Assembly (NCBI GenBank): GCA_013215655.1
Contig: JABSOX010000003.1
Coordinates: forward strand, 1-64,000
DNA length: 64,000 nt
Source of the DNA: Colwellia sp.
GTDB lineage: Bacteria > Pseudomonadota > Gammaproteobacteria > Enterobacterales > Alteromonadaceae
Direction: 5' to 3'
A program made the translations under genes and the position numbers. Positions within the stretch are counted from its first letter, which is position 1, and each line of letters starts with the position of its first letter. Below the pieces are notes generated by a model. The model saw nothing but the letters and a program-made list of their open reading frames with translations, was not told where the DNA came from and made no database searches. Positions 35,516 through 46,288 of this stretch are shown in pieces.

Positions 35516-35663
35516 GCCAATGAGGGTAATAACAAAATAACAAACAGTAAGTAATAGTGTTGGATGTTCCCGATAATAAATTTTTAAGATGCTTTCGATG
35601 GTATGACTCCCCTCTTATTTTCACTAAATTCTATCAGCTATCTATTATTTTCATAGACTTAAA

Positions 35664-35689
35664 CTAAAAAAAGCTGCAATTGCAGCTTT
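35664..35689 (-). terminator. Terminator of the thiolase gene
   Basis: A perfect 20-base palindrome (AAAGCTGCAATTGCAGCTTT, 35670-35689). On the minus strand it is followed by further T (A run 35665-35671 on plus). It lies about 95 bases past the thiolase stop. Confidence 0.75.
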
Positions 35690-35781
35690 ATATTGGGGAT
35701 GAAGAGTATGTCACACCCACACCGATGTGAAAGAGTGACTACATTTAGATACGAGTAGCAGCTTAATGTAAGATATAATAC

Positions 35782-36966
35782 CTAAATCATTTCAATAGCA
35801 AATGCAGTGGCTTCACCACCACCAATGCAAAGTGATGCTAAACCTTTTGATAAACCTTTATTTTTTAATGCATGAATCAAAGTAACGATGATACGTGCAC
35901 CACTAGCGCCTAGCGGATGACCTAATGCACAAGCACCACCATTAACATTCACTTTAGTATCATCAAGTTCAAGCTCTTTTATGGCTAACATTGTGACCAT
36001 CGCAAAAGCTTCATTTATTTCCCATAAATCAACATCAGCGATTGACCAATTAGCCTTTTCTAAAACCTTATTCATTGCGCCAACAGGAGCAACAGTGAAC
36101 TCAGCTGGTTTTTGAGCATGTGTAGCATGAGCTACAACTTTACATAAAGGTGTTAAACCACGTTTTTGTGCCTGTGATAATTTCATCATCACTAAAGCAG
36201 CCGCGCCATCTGAAATCGAACTAGCGTTAGCAGCGGTAATAGTACCGTCCTTTTTAAAGGCAGCACGTAATGAAGGTATTTTTTCAGGACGAGCATTACC
36301 CGGTTGTTCATCAATAGAGAATACTGAATCACCACGACGAGATTTAATGGTTACTGCACTAATTTCATTCTTAAATGCACCTGACTCAATCGCCGCATTA
36401 GCACGACATAACGAGCGAAGTGCATATTCATCCATAGCTTCACGTGTAAAACCAGCATCATCGGCTGTTTCTTGGGCAAAACAGCCCATAGCGATGCCAT
36501 CATAAGCATTTTCTAAGCCATCAGTCATCATATGATCAAGTATTTGACCATGCCCCATTTTTATACCACTACGGCCTTTTGGTAAAATATGTGGTGCGTT
36601 AGTCATACTTTCCATACCACCCGCAATAGCAATATCAATAGAACCTGCTATTAATGCATCATGAGCTTGCATTGCTGCTTTCATACCCGAGCCACATACT
36701 TTATTAATGGTGGTACAAACTGTTGATAATGCTAGCCCCGCATCAAGAGCAGCTTGACGAGCAGGCGCTTGTTTTAAACCAGCCGGTAAAACACAACCCA
36801 TAATCACTTCATCAATTTGATCATTTGCTAAATTAGCCGTTTCTAAAGCGCCACGAATAGCTGTTGCCCCTAAACTTGGTGCAGTAACCGCTGATAAACC
36901 GCCCATAAAACCGCCCATAGGGGTTCTGGTAGCAGCAACAATAACAATAGGATCTGTAGTAGACAT
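35782..36966 (-). CDS. Acetyl-CoA C-acetyltransferase (thiolase)
   Basis: 394-residue degradative/biosynthetic thiolase that cleaves acetoacetyl-CoA with CoA into two acetyl-CoA. The nucleophilic Cys is in NKVCGSGMKA (about 90), the His in NGGACALGHPLGASGARI (about 350) and the second Cys in SLCIGGGEATA (about 380). It is divergent from liuR, with a LiuR-type inverted repeat at 37030-37045 in front of it. It would finish leucine degradation by splitting the acetoacetyl-CoA made by the ScoAB transferase encoded on the other side. Confidence 0.94.
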   Translation of the reverse strand: MSTTDPIVIVAATRTPMGGFMGGLSAVTAPSLGATAIRGALETANLANDQIDEVIMGCVLPAGLKQAPARQAALDAGLALSTVCTTINKVCGSGMKAAMQAHDALIAGSIDIAIAGGMESMTNAPHILPKGRSGIKMGHGQILDHMMTDGLENAYDGIAMGCFAQETADDAGFTREAMDEYALRSLCRANAAIESGAFKNEISAVTIKSRRGDSVFSIDEQPGNARPEKIPSLRAAFKKDGTITAANASSISDGAAALVMMKLSQAQKRGLTPLCKVVAHATHAQKPAEFTVAPVGAMNKVLEKANWSIADVDLWEINEAFAMVTMLAIKELELDDTKVNVNGGACALGHPLGASGARIIVTLIHALKNKGLSKGLASLCIGGGEATAFAIEMI

Positions 36967-37029
36967 GGAAGCTCTCCGATAATAAAAATGGAAGTATAAA
37001 TAATGGCGACAGATTAACTCAATTTAACG

Positions 37030-37045
37030 TTAACGCCAACGTAAA
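37030..37045 (-). promoter_or_regulatory. Predicted LiuR operator upstream of the thiolase gene
   Basis: Read on the minus strand: TTTACG-TTGG-CGTTAA. It matches the inverted repeat TTTACG-N4-CGTAAA seen before liuR with one mismatch, and lies 64 bases before the thiolase start. Confidence 0.6.
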
Positions 37046-37147
37046 CTTTAGTACTATACTCATCGCAACTCGTATATAAATATGCACGGTAGAATTTACA
37101 CCGCGACATATAAAAGCAACAGCTATAAACAATTACAGATAGCCAGC

Positions 37148-37163
37148 TTTACGTTTACGTAAA
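37148..37163 (+). promoter_or_regulatory. Predicted LiuR operator upstream of liuR
   Basis: TTTACG-TTTA-CGTAAA, a perfect inverted repeat with a four-base centre, 43 bases before the liuR start. MerR-family regulators bind such repeats between -35 and -10. A TAAGGT at 37171-37176 could be the -10. Confidence 0.7.
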
Positions 37164-37205
37164 CTTCCTGTAAGGTTATCACTATCATTAAGCATAGGTC
37201 AACTT

Positions 37206-37607
37206 ATGAACCAAGCAAAAGCAATCACCTACTCTATTGGTGATTTAGCAAAAGAATTTGATATTACTACCCGTAGTATCCGATTCTACGAAGATCAAGG
37301 TTTACTTAAACCGACTCGTAAAGGCCAAACTCGCATTTATAAACAGAGAGACAGAGTTAGACTAAGGTTGATTTTAAGAGGAAAACGACTAGGATTTTCA
37401 TTAGCTGAAACGGGTCGCATCTTTGAATTATATGACCACGACCGAACCAGTGCTACTCAATTAAAAACCATGATGAGCATCATTGCAGAAAAAAAAGAAC
37501 ATTTAACTCAACAGCTTGATGATATAAAAATAGTATTACTAGAACTTGATAGCCTAGAAACTAGCTGTAAAGAAACGTTAGCAGCAATTGATAAACAATC
37601 GGCATAG
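37206..37607 (+). CDS. liuR: MerR-family regulator LiuR
   Basis: 133-residue DNA-binding protein. The N-terminus YSIGDLAKEFDITTRSIRFYEDQGLLKPTRKGQTRIY is a MerR winged helix, followed by a coiled-coil dimerisation helix (about 80-118). It lacks the metal-binding cysteines of the metal-sensing members. Its position as first gene of the isovaleryl-CoA operon matches LiuR, the known MerR-type regulator of branched-chain amino acid degradation in gammaproteobacteria. The presumed ligand is a pathway acyl-CoA or related metabolite. liuA begins 53 bases later. Confidence 0.92.
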   Translation: MNQAKAITYSIGDLAKEFDITTRSIRFYEDQGLLKPTRKGQTRIYKQRDRVRLRLILRGKRLGFSLAETGRIFELYDHDRTSATQLKTMMSIIAEKKEHLTQQLDDIKIVLLELDSLETSCKETLAAIDKQSA

Positions 37608-37660
37608 CAACAATTTATTAAAAAAAATCTATTACACATAATTAATACAAAGGGTTCACC

Positions 37661-38830
37661 ATGATTTCTTCTTTCACATCTTTAAACTTTAATTTAGGCG
37701 AAACCGTTGAAATGATCCGCACCACGGTCAACGCTTTTGCTCGTGACGAAATAGCGCCACGTGCCGAAAAAATCGATATTGATAATGAGTTCCCGAGTGA
37801 TTTATGGCGTAAATTTGGTGACTTAGGTTTATTAGGCATGACCGTTGATGAACAATACGGCGGCTCAAATCTAGGTTACTTAGAACATATGGTCGCTATG
37901 CAGGAAATTTCGCGTGCTTCAGCTTCTGTTGGCTTAAGTTATGGCGCCATGTCCAACCTTTGTTTAAATCAATTAAATAAAAATGGTTCACATCAACAAA
38001 AAGCGAAATACTTACCCAAGCTTTGCACCGGTGAACACGTAGGTGCATTAGCCATGAGTGAGCCCAATGCTGGCTCCGATGTAGTTAGCATGAAACTACG
38101 CGCCGATAAAAAAGGCGACAAGTACATTTTAAACGGCAACAAAATGTGGATCACCAATGGCCCTGAAGCTAATGTTTATGTAGTTTATGCTAAGACAGAT
38201 ACCTCAGCCGGTTCAAAAGGCATTACCGCCTTTATCATTGAACGTGATTACCCTGGTTTTTCCCGTCATCAAAAATTAGATAAATTAGGTATGCGCGGCT
38301 CAAACACTTGTGAACTTGTTTTTCAAGATTGTGAAGTACCTGCAGAAAATATTTTAGGTGAAGAAGGAAAAGGTGTCCGTGTATTAATGTCTGGTCTCGA
38401 TTATGAACGTTTAGTATTAACCGGTGGCCCACTAGGCATTATGGATGCATGTATGGACCTCGTTGTACCTTACATTCATGACCGTAAACAGTTTGGTCAA
38501 TCAATCGGCGAATTCCAGTTAATTCAAGGGAAAATAGCAGATATGTATACCCAAATGAATGCTGCTAAATCTTATGCTTATTTATGTGCACAAGCCGCTG
38601 ACCGTGGTGAAACTACACGTAAAGATGCTGCGGGTGTGATTTTATTTGCCGCCGAGTTAGCAACAAAAATGGCTTTAGATGCGATTCAATTATTAGGTGG
38701 TAATGGTTACATTAATGAATTCCCTGCGGGTCGTTTATTACGTGATGCGAAGCTTTATGAAATTGGCGCAGGTACTTCTGAAATTCGCCGGATGTTAATA
38801 GGCCGTGAGTTATTTAACGAATCTAAATAA
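37661..38830 (+). CDS. liuA: Isovaleryl-CoA dehydrogenase
   Basis: Flavin-dependent oxidation of isovaleryl-CoA to 3-methylcrotonyl-CoA in leucine degradation; electrons pass to ETF. 389 residues with family landmarks [60 protein letters not shown] and a C-terminal [41 protein letters not shown]. The glutamate that acts as base in IVD lies at a different site from that of other acyl-CoA dehydrogenases, and the region [17 protein letters not shown] fits IVD. It is the first enzyme gene of the liu operon. Confidence 0.95.
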   Translation: MISSFTSLNFNLGETVEMIRTTVNAFARDEIAPRAEKIDIDNEFPSDLWRKFGDLGLLGMTVDEQYGGSNLGYLEHMVAMQEISRASASVGLSYGAMSNLCLNQLNKNGSHQQKAKYLPKLCTGEHVGALAMSEPNAGSDVVSMKLRADKKGDKYILNGNKMWITNGPEANVYVVYAKTDTSAGSKGITAFIIERDYPGFSRHQKLDKLGMRGSNTCELVFQDCEVPAENILGEEGKGVRVLMSGLDYERLVLTGGPLGIMDACMDLVVPYIHDRKQFGQSIGEFQLIQGKIADMYTQMNAAKSYAYLCAQAADRGETTRKDAAGVILFAAELATKMALDAIQLLGGNGYINEFPAGRLLRDAKLYEIGAGTSEIRRMLIGRELFNESK

Positions 38831-38971
38831 CTTAATTTATTGTAGTTCGAGGTTTGCTTAAATAGAGCCTCGACAAATAGGTAATTACATCGAGCCTAGT
38901 TTTATTTGTATCGACCTACAATATTCGACCCTATAACCTTACTGATAATATTCCACAACAAAGGTAATACC

Positions 38972-40579
38972 GTGGCTAAAATAATTTCAAAAATCAATCC
39001 TCGTAGCCCTGAGTTCATTGAAAATGCTGCCCATATGCAGCAACAAGTTGATGACTTAAAAACTAAACTTGAAGAAATAAAGCTTGGCGGTGGACAACGT
39101 AGTCGCAATCGTCATTTATCTCGAGGTAAATTATTACCAAGAGACCGTGTAAATGCCCTACTTGATCCCGGCTCAGCATTTTTGGAATTATCGCAATTAG
39201 CCGCTTATGAAGTTTATGAAGATAACATTCCTGCTGCGGGTATTATTACTGGCATCGGCCGTGTTGGTGGCCAAGAATGTATTATTGTTGCTAATGATGC
39301 CACCGTAAAAGGTGGAACATACTTCCCTTTAACGGTGAAAAAGCACTTACGCGCACAAGCCATTGCCCAAGAAAACAACTTACCATGTGTCTATTTAGTT
39401 GACTCTGGTGGCGCTAACTTACCAAATCAAGATGATGTTTTTCCTGACAAAGAACACTTTGGTCGTATATTTTTCAATCAAGCCAATATGTCAGCACAAG
39501 CGATTCCACAAATTGCGGTAGTTATGGGCTCTTGTACCGCAGGTGGTGCTTATGTACCGGCAATGGCAGACGAGGCTATTATTGTTAAAGATCAAGGTAC
39601 TATATTTTTGGCAGGTCCCCCGCTGGTAAAAGCGGCTACCGGTGAAATAGTCAGTGCCGAGGATTTAGGCGGTGCGGATATTCATTGTCGTACCTCAGGT
39701 GTAGCCGATCATTATGCACAAAACGATCATCATGCCTTAGAAATAGCACGTACGATTGTTGGTAACTTAAACCGTGTAAAAACAATCACCATGAACATTC
39801 AACCCGTTGTTGAACCCGCTTATGATACTCAAGAAATTTATGGCATTGTACCTAAAGATACTCGACAACCGTATGATATTAGAGAAATTATAGCTCGCAT
39901 CGTTGATGACAGTAATTTCGATGAATTTAAAGCGTTATATGGTACAACCCTCGTTTGCGGCTTCGCTCGCCTCTATGGCTATCCTATCGGTATCGTTGCC
40001 AACAACGGTATTTTGTTTGGTGAGTCTGCGCAAAAAGGCGCTCACTTTATTGAACTCTGTGCACAACGAAAAATTCCTTTAGTATTTTTACAAAATATCA
40101 CTGGTTTCATGGTGGGTAAACAATATGAAGCTGACGGTATCGCCAAACATGGCGCAAAAATGGTCACCGCGGTAGCTACCGCAAAAGTACCAAAATTTAC
40201 CGTATTAATTGGTGGTAGTTTTGGCGCAGGTAATTACGGCATGTGTGGCAGAGCCTACGATCCTCGTTTCTTATTTATGTGGCCCAATGCTCGAATTTCA
40301 GTGATGGGTGGTGAACAAGCCGCAGGTGTTTTAGCGCAAGTAAAACGTGATCAAAAAGAAAAACGTGGTGAAACATGGTCAGAGCAAGAAGAGCTAAATT
40401 TTAAAAAACCGATCATTGAAAGTTATGAACATCAAGGTCATCCATATTATGCCTCTGCCCGCCTATGGGATGACGGTATTATTGATCCTGCAGATACTCG
40501 ACAAACATTGGGCTTAGCCATTTCAGCCTCTTTAAATAAACCTATTGAAGAAACCAAATTTGGACTCTTTAGAATGTAG
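38972..40579 (+). CDS. liuB: Methylcrotonyl-CoA carboxylase, carboxyltransferase subunit
   Basis: Beta subunit of MCCase, which transfers CO2 from carboxybiotin to 3-methylcrotonyl-CoA. From GTG at 38972 (preceded by AAAGGTAATACC) it has 535 residues, the usual length. Reading from the TTG at 38906 would add 22 residues that do not look like the family. Motifs include [67 protein letters not shown] and [20 protein letters not shown]. It works with LiuD, encoded two genes later. Confidence 0.95.
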   Translation: MAKIISKINPRSPEFIENAAHMQQQVDDLKTKLEEIKLGGGQRSRNRHLSRGKLLPRDRVNALLDPGSAFLELSQLAAYEVYEDNIPAAGIITGIGRVGGQECIIVANDATVKGGTYFPLTVKKHLRAQAIAQENNLPCVYLVDSGGANLPNQDDVFPDKEHFGRIFFNQANMSAQAIPQIAVVMGSCTAGGAYVPAMADEAIIVKDQGTIFLAGPPLVKAATGEIVSAEDLGGADIHCRTSGVADHYAQNDHHALEIARTIVGNLNRVKTITMNIQPVVEPAYDTQEIYGIVPKDTRQPYDIREIIARIVDDSNFDEFKALYGTTLVCGFARLYGYPIGIVANNGILFGESAQKGAHFIELCAQRKIPLVFLQNITGFMVGKQYEADGIAKHGAKMVTAVATAKVPKFTVLIGGSFGAGNYGMCGRAYDPRFLFMWPNARISVMGGEQAAGVLAQVKRDQKEKRGETWSEQEELNFKKPIIESYEHQGHPYYASARLWDDGIIDPADTRQTLGLAISASLNKPIEETKFGLFRM

Positions 40580-40587
40580 GAGCTGTT

Positions 40588-41478
40588 ATGAATACATTAA
40601 ATAATATGAATGATAAAAACAATAACCATGTTTTATTTGACGTTGACCAACGTGGCATAGCAACGGTTACCTTAAATAATCCTGACAAACATAATGCATT
40701 TGACGATGCTATCATCGCCCAATTAACTGAGATATTTAGAGAAATAGCTGAACGTCGAGACATCAAATTAATGGTATTAGCGTCAACAGGCAAAAGTTTC
40801 TCCGCAGGTGCAGATTTAGGCTGGATGAAGCGGATGGCAAGTTATACTTTTGAAGACAATTTAAAAGATGCCAATGCATTAGCTATTATGCTTAAAACAC
40901 TTAATTTCTTGCCACAGCCTACTATCGCAAAAGTTCAAGGTGCGGCATTTGGTGGCGCGGTAGGATTAGCAAGTTGTTGCGATATAGTCATTGCCAGTAA
41001 TAAAGCTAGCTTTTGTTTAAGTGAAGTGAAATTGGGTCTTATCCCTGCAACGATTAGCCCCTATGTTATTAATGCTATGGGTCAAAAAGCCTGTCGCCGA
41101 TATTTTCTAACCGCGGAGCGCTTCTTTGCAGATAAAGCAATGCAACTTGGTTTAGTCAATGAAGTCGTAACACCTGACGATTTAGATAAAAGCATTAATG
41201 ATATGGCCAATGTAATACTGGCTAATGGTCCTCACGCGGTGAGAGAAGCCAAGCAACTAGCTCTTGATGTTGCTTACCAAGATATTAATGAGGAATTACT
41301 TAACGTCACTAGTGAACGTATTGCAGCTATTCGTGTATCAGCAGAAGGACAAGAAGGACTTGGCGCTTTTTTTGAAAAAAGAAGCCCTAACTGGCAAACA
41401 TCTACTTCACCAGATTTAACGAACTCAGAAGACTTAACTCCATCAAAAAGCCCAACTTTATCAAAGACAAAAGGATAA
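40588..41478 (+). CDS. liuC: Methylglutaconyl-CoA hydratase (enoyl-CoA hydratase family)
   Basis: Crotonase-fold enzyme that hydrates 3-methylglutaconyl-CoA to HMG-CoA. The oxyanion-hole segments GKSFSAGADLGWMKRM and GAAFGGAVGLASCCDIVIAS are clear. The 296-residue protein is longer than the usual 265 because of a low-complexity C-terminal tail rich in Ser/Thr/Pro (SPNWQTSTSPDLTNSEDLTP), which is unusual for the family and probably disordered. It lies eight bases after liuB and five before liuD. Confidence 0.92.
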   Translation: MNTLNNMNDKNNNHVLFDVDQRGIATVTLNNPDKHNAFDDAIIAQLTEIFREIAERRDIKLMVLASTGKSFSAGADLGWMKRMASYTFEDNLKDANALAIMLKTLNFLPQPTIAKVQGAAFGGAVGLASCCDIVIASNKASFCLSEVKLGLIPATISPYVINAMGQKACRRYFLTAERFFADKAMQLGLVNEVVTPDDLDKSINDMANVILANGPHAVREAKQLALDVAYQDINEELLNVTSERIAAIRVSAEGQEGLGAFFEKRSPNWQTSTSPDLTNSEDLTPSKSPTLSKTKG

Positions 41479-41483
41479 TCACC

Positions 41484-43514
41484 ATGTTTACTAAAATACT
41501 CATTGCAAACCGTGGTGAAATTGCCTGTCGAGTGATCAAAACTGCACGTAAAATGGGCATCTTAACGGTTGCCGTTTATTCAGACGCAGATGCTGATGCT
41601 TTACATGTGAATATGGCCGACGAAGCCGTTCATATTGGCGCATCTCCTTCTCGGGAAAGTTATCTACTCAGTGAAAAAGTCATTGCAGCCGCAAAAAGAA
41701 CTGGCGCTCAAGCTATTCATCCCGGTTACGGTTTTTTATCTGAAAATGCCGATTTTTGCCGGATGTGCGAACAAGAAGGTATTGTTTTTATTGGTCCTCC
41801 TGTTACGGCAATAGAAGCAATGGGTTCGAAGTCTGCCGCCAAGAACATCATGGAAAAAGCGAATGTACCACTGGTTCCAGGCTATCATGGTGACGATCAA
41901 AGTGAAGCGGTGATAAAAAAAGCTGCTGATGATATGGGTTACCCCGTGTTATTAAAAGCCACAGCAGGTGGTGGCGGTAAAGGTATGCGTCAAGTATGGA
42001 ATGAAAGTGAGTTTTCAGAGGGACTCGCTGCGGCAAAACGTGAAGCCAAGTCTTCTTTTGGTGACGATACCATGTTGGTCGAAAAATATTTAACCCAACC
42101 TCGCCATGTAGAAATTCAAGTTTTTTGTGATAATCATCAAAATGCTGTTTACCTTTTTGAACGTGACTGTTCAGTACAACGACGTCATCAAAAAGTTATC
42201 GAAGAAGCGCCTGCGTTTGGTATGAGTGAAGAATTACGCACTCAAATGGGCGAATGCGCCATAAAATCAGCGCAAGCGATTGGCTATCAAGGTGCAGGTA
42301 CCGTTGAATTTTTATTGGATGTTGACGGTTCTTTCTACTTTATGGAGATGAATACTCGTCTACAAGTAGAGCATCCCGTTACTGAATTCATCACAGGACA
42401 AGATCTTGTAGAGTGGCAACTTAGAGTTGCTGCTGGGGAAACATTACCAAAAACACAAAGTGAACTTAAAATTAACGGCCATGCTTTTGAAGCACGTATT
42501 TACGCTGAAGATCCAAATAATGATTTTTTACCAGCAACAGGTAAACTTAACTTTTTACAGCCTCCCATAGAAAGCGAATTTGTTCGAATTGATACGGGTG
42601 TTCGCCAAGGTGATGAAGTCAGTGTTTTTTACGATCCGATGATTGCAAAATTAATTGTTTGGGATGAAAATCGAGAAAAAGCATTACAACGTTTAGCTAA
42701 AGCACTATCTGAGTATCGTATTGAAGGTGTCACCACTAATATAGATTTTCTCTATAATTTAGCAACTTGTGCACCCTTTATTAATGAAGACATCGATACC
42801 GGTTTCATTGAAAAAAATAAAGACCTTATTTTTCATGACAATGAGCAAGCCCTTGCCGGTGAACTACCGATGGCGGCTTTGTATTTAGTTTTATCACAAG
42901 AAGCATCGGCGTCAATTATTGCTCAACAAAGTAGTGACCCCTATTCACCTTGGCATACCACTAATGCTTGGCGATTAAACGAAGCCCATATTCATCAGCT
43001 AACATTAGCCCATAATGACATTGAATATGCTGTTAATGTTGAACAAAAACGTCATGGTAGCGGCAGTTATTATTTGATTACTGTTGATGGGCAAACCGTT
43101 GACTGTCAAGGTCGTATTGACGGCGATACACTATATGTCAGTATCGACGGCTACCGTAGTCATGCGACGATTGCAAAAATAACATTAGAACGTAATACCC
43201 AAATTAGTCTCTATTACCAAAACGGGGTCTTTAATTTCACTCACATTCTTCCTGATTGTGGTGATAGCCTTGATGATGAAAGTCATGGTGGCTTACTTGC
43301 ACCCATGAATGGCACTATGGTTGCTGTCTTAGTTAAAGCTGGCGAGCAAGTGGACAAAGACCAAACCTTAGTCATCATGGAAGCGATGAAAATGGAACAT
43401 ACCATTAAAGCACCTGCAGACGGCGTTATCGACGCGATATTTTATGCTGAAGGTGACATGGTTGATGGCGGCTGCGAATTGCTATCGTTTGTTGCAGAAG
43501 ACGAAGGTAAATAA
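41484..43514 (+). CDS. liuD: Methylcrotonyl-CoA carboxylase, biotin-carrying subunit
   Basis: Alpha subunit of MCCase: biotin carboxylase plus biotin carrier. 676 residues. The biotin carboxylase domain starts [19 protein letters not shown], with the ATP-grasp motif [12 protein letters not shown] (about 153-164), [17 protein letters not shown] and [14 protein letters not shown] (about 291-304). The linker domain is in the middle. The carrier domain at the end has EAMKMEHT, whose Lys is biotinylated. The start has a GGATAATCACC leader. liuE begins one base after its stop codon (TAATATG). Confidence 0.96.
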   Translation: MFTKILIANRGEIACRVIKTARKMGILTVAVYSDADADALHVNMADEAVHIGASPSRESYLLSEKVIAAAKRTGAQAIHPGYGFLSENADFCRMCEQEGIVFIGPPVTAIEAMGSKSAAKNIMEKANVPLVPGYHGDDQSEAVIKKAADDMGYPVLLKATAGGGGKGMRQVWNESEFSEGLAAAKREAKSSFGDDTMLVEKYLTQPRHVEIQVFCDNHQNAVYLFERDCSVQRRHQKVIEEAPAFGMSEELRTQMGECAIKSAQAIGYQGAGTVEFLLDVDGSFYFMEMNTRLQVEHPVTEFITGQDLVEWQLRVAAGETLPKTQSELKINGHAFEARIYAEDPNNDFLPATGKLNFLQPPIESEFVRIDTGVRQGDEVSVFYDPMIAKLIVWDENREKALQRLAKALSEYRIEGVTTNIDFLYNLATCAPFINEDIDTGFIEKNKDLIFHDNEQALAGELPMAALYLVLSQEASASIIAQQSSDPYSPWHTTNAWRLNEAHIHQLTLAHNDIEYAVNVEQKRHGSGSYYLITVDGQTVDCQGRIDGDTLYVSIDGYRSHATIAKITLERNTQISLYYQNGVFNFTHILPDCGDSLDDESHGGLLAPMNGTMVAVLVKAGEQVDKDQTLVIMEAMKMEHTIKAPADGVIDAIFYAEGDMVDGGCELLSFVAEDEGK

Positions 43515-43515
43515 T

Positions 43516-44430
43516 ATGAACCATGCTAACTTGCCGAAAAAAGTAAAGATTGTTGAAGTTGGGCCACGTGATGGTCTGCAAAATGAAAGCACACCAATCA
43601 GCGCTGGCGATAAAGTATCACTGATCGAGCAACTGGCCGATGCTGGGGTTACATATATCGAAAGTGGCAGTTTTGTTTCCCCTAAATGGGTACCACAAAT
43701 GGCGACATCTACAGACGTTTTTAATCAACTAAAAAGAAAAGAAAACGTCACCTACGCCGCCTTAACACCCAATATGAAAGGTTTTGAAGCAGCCATTGCT
43801 GTTAATGCCGATGAAGTCGCTATTTTTGGTGCAGCCTCTGAAGCCTTTAGTAAAAAGAATATTAATTGCTCAATTGATGAAAGTTTAGAACGTTTTAAAC
43901 CAGTTGTAGATGCCGCTCAAAAAGCCGGCATAAAAGTACGTGGCTACGTATCCTGTGTTTTGGGTTGTCCCTATGATGGCTTTATCGAACCAGAGCAAGT
44001 GGCAATTGTTGCTGAAAAATTATTCAAGCTCGGCTGTTATGAAATATCACTAGGCGATACCATAGGTGTTGGTAATGCCGCCAGCGTACAAAAGATGTTA
44101 CAGGCTGTATCAGCCCGTGTACCAACAGATAAGCTAGCAGTTCACTTCCATGATACCTACGGACAAGCGTTAACAAACATTTACACTGCTTTACAATCTG
44201 GCGTAATGGTAGTCGATAGTGCCATTGCTGGATTGGGCGGATGCCCTTATGCTATGGGCGCATCAGGTAATGTTGCAACCGAAGATGTTGTATATTTACT
44301 TAATGGCTTAGAAATAGAGTCAGGTATCGATTTAGACAAATTACTAAAAGCGGGCTGGTTTATTAGCGATAAGCTAAATAAAAAGCCGGTTTCAAAAGTT
44401 TCAAATGCCTATCGAGCGAAGTTGTCTTAA
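43516..44430 (+). CDS. liuE: Hydroxymethylglutaryl-CoA lyase
   Basis: Cleaves HMG-CoA into acetoacetate and acetyl-CoA. 304 residues from ATG at 43516, preceded by GAAGG within the end of liuD. An upstream in-frame ATG at 43444 lies inside liuD and would add 24 unrelated residues. Family motifs are [11 protein letters not shown] (with the catalytic Arg and Asp), [30 protein letters not shown] (metal His) and [19 protein letters not shown] with the active-site Cys. It is the last liu enzyme. scoA follows after 87 bases. Confidence 0.96.
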   Translation: MNHANLPKKVKIVEVGPRDGLQNESTPISAGDKVSLIEQLADAGVTYIESGSFVSPKWVPQMATSTDVFNQLKRKENVTYAALTPNMKGFEAAIAVNADEVAIFGAASEAFSKKNINCSIDESLERFKPVVDAAQKAGIKVRGYVSCVLGCPYDGFIEPEQVAIVAEKLFKLGCYEISLGDTIGVGNAASVQKMLQAVSARVPTDKLAVHFHDTYGQALTNIYTALQSGVMVVDSAIAGLGGCPYAMGASGNVATEDVVYLLNGLEIESGIDLDKLLKAGWFISDKLNKKPVSKVSNAYRAKLS

Positions 44431-44517
44431 CAACAAACTTATTAAAATTAGTTAAATTAATTCATGAATTTATGCTCATTAGCTTAAGTTCACAAGATTT
44501 AAAAAGAGGAGTAGATA

Positions 44518-45240
44518 ATGGCCGGATTTGACAAAGTAGTCGCTAGTTATGAAGAAGCCATGGCGGGTCTTACCGACGGCATGACCGTTATTGCTGGTGG
44601 TTTTGGCTTATGTGGTATTCCTGAAAACCTTATTGCCGAAATCAAACGTAAAAACACCAAAGACTTAACCGTCGTATCAAATAACTGCGGTGTTGATGAT
44701 TTTGGTTTAGGTGTATTATTACCAGAACGTCAAATTAAGAAAATCATTGCCTCTTATGTCGGTGAAAATGCTGAATTTGAACGTCAAATGATGAATGGTG
44801 AACTTGAGGTAGAATTAACACCACAAGGTACTTTAGCTGAAAAAATGAGAGCTGGCGGAGCGGGTATTCCTGCTTTTTACACCGCCACAGGTTATGGAAC
44901 ACCAGTCGCTGAAGGCAAAGAAGAGCGCGAATTTAACGGTCGGAAATATATTTTGGAGCCCTCTATTGTTGGCGACTTTGCCATAGTAAAAGCTTGGAAA
45001 GCGGATCGATATGGTAATTTAGTCTTTAGAAAAACAGCACGTAATTTTAATCCTTTGGCAGCAACCGCAGGAAAGATTACCGTTGTTGAAGTTGAAGAAA
45101 TTGTTGAGCCGGGTGAATTAGATCCAGATCAAATTCATACACCGGGTATATATGTTAACCGCCTTATTCAAGGCCGTTTTGAAAAACGTATTGAGCAACG
45201 AACCACTCGCCCATCATCATCAGCAACAGCGTCTGCATAA
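44518..45240 (+). CDS. scoA: 3-oxoacid CoA-transferase subunit A
   Basis: Alpha subunit of succinyl-CoA:3-ketoacid CoA transferase, 240 residues, N-terminus [34 protein letters not shown] with the CoA-transferase family 1 glycine-rich motif. The end ([12 protein letters not shown]) is a low-complexity tail. It is preceded by AAGAGGAG, a strong ribosome-binding site, and followed after 11 bases by subunit B. It activates acetoacetate from the liu pathway to acetoacetyl-CoA, so it completes the operon functionally. Confidence 0.95.
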   Translation: MAGFDKVVASYEEAMAGLTDGMTVIAGGFGLCGIPENLIAEIKRKNTKDLTVVSNNCGVDDFGLGVLLPERQIKKIIASYVGENAEFERQMMNGELEVELTPQGTLAEKMRAGGAGIPAFYTATGYGTPVAEGKEEREFNGRKYILEPSIVGDFAIVKAWKADRYGNLVFRKTARNFNPLAATAGKITVVEVEEIVEPGELDPDQIHTPGIYVNRLIQGRFEKRIEQRTTRPSSSATASA

Positions 45241-45251
45241 GGAATTTTATA

Positions 45252-45908
45252 ATGGCTTTATCAAGAGAACAAATTGCACAGCGTGTTGCCCAAGAACTTA
45301 AAGATGGTTATTACGTTAACTTAGGCATAGGTATTCCCACATTGGTTGCTAATTACGTACCTACCGATATTGAAGTAATGTTGCAGTCAGAGAATGGCTT
45401 ATTAGGTATGGGGCAATTTCCTACCGAAGAAGAAATTGATGCTGACCTGATCAACGCGGGTAAACAAACCGTAACCATGGCAAAAGGTGCCTCTATTTTT
45501 GATTCCGCAGAATCATTTGCGATGATCCGTGGTGGTCATGTTGATTTAACCGTACTTGGTGCTTTTGAAGTAGATGTAAATGGTAATATCGCCTCTTATA
45601 TGATCCCGGGCAAGTTAATAAAAGGCATGGGCGGCGCAATGGATTTAGTTGCCGGTGCTGATAACATTATCGTCACTATGACCCACGCCTCAAAACATGG
45701 TGTATCAAAGTTATTGTCTAATTGTTCATTACCACTAACTGGTAAAGGCTGTATTAAAAAAGTATTAACAGACCTTGCTTATATTGAAATTAAAGACGGA
45801 CAATTTCATTTAGTAGAGCGTGCACCGGGTGTGACCATTGAGGAAATAATCAAGCTTACTGAAGGTGAACTGATTATTCCTGAAAATGTTCCAGAAATGA
45901 GCCTTTAG
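45252..45908 (+). CDS. scoB: 3-oxoacid CoA-transferase subunit B
   Basis: Beta subunit, 218 residues, carrying the catalytic glutamate in LQSENGLLGMG (about 48-58). The N-terminus DGYYVNLGIGIPTLVANYVP and GGHVDLTVLGAFEVD are as in the family. It is followed by a terminator, so the liuRABCDE-scoAB transcript ends here. The order A then B and the small gap suggest coupled synthesis of the two subunits. Confidence 0.96.
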   Translation: MALSREQIAQRVAQELKDGYYVNLGIGIPTLVANYVPTDIEVMLQSENGLLGMGQFPTEEEIDADLINAGKQTVTMAKGASIFDSAESFAMIRGGHVDLTVLGAFEVDVNGNIASYMIPGKLIKGMGGAMDLVAGADNIIVTMTHASKHGVSKLLSNCSLPLTGKGCIKKVLTDLAYIEIKDGQFHLVERAPGVTIEEIIKLTEGELIIPENVPEMSL

Positions 45909-45939
45909 CTTCGCCATTACATAGCCTTTATTACAATTT

Positions 45940-45969
45940 AGCCGAGATTTTTATCTCGGCTTTCCTTTT
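45940..45969 (+). terminator. Terminator of the liu-sco operon
   Basis: A nine-base stem (AGCCGAGAT, 45940-45948, with 45953-45961), a TTTT loop and a T-rich tail interrupted by CC. Confidence 0.85.
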
Positions 45970-46288
45970 AATAATCACCATCCGTTTAATTAATATACTC
46001 ATAAACCTCACCAACTTATTTTACCTAAATACGCTATCTATATGTTACGTAACTGTTAAATTGTACATGCATACGATTTCAATATTAAAAAAGTTGTTGA
46101 TTTATTGAGTTGTTTTGTTAATACTGAAGATGACAAAGAAAAGGCAAAACACGCGAAAACGTGTTACGCAAAACCACCGGTCTAAGGAAAAAGCTAATTT
46201 TAGCCTATTCTATGACAGCGGAGTTACCAAGTTGGTACATCCCGTGGTTTTTTCTTTTACTAACTCACTTTATTTAAAGGTTATTAAA

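Noticed and set aside
46115-46288. Longer version of the DUF3718 protein starting at 46115
   Set aside because: The extra 58 residues are basic and unlike a leader, and the good ribosome-binding site and signal peptide both point to the ATG at 46289.
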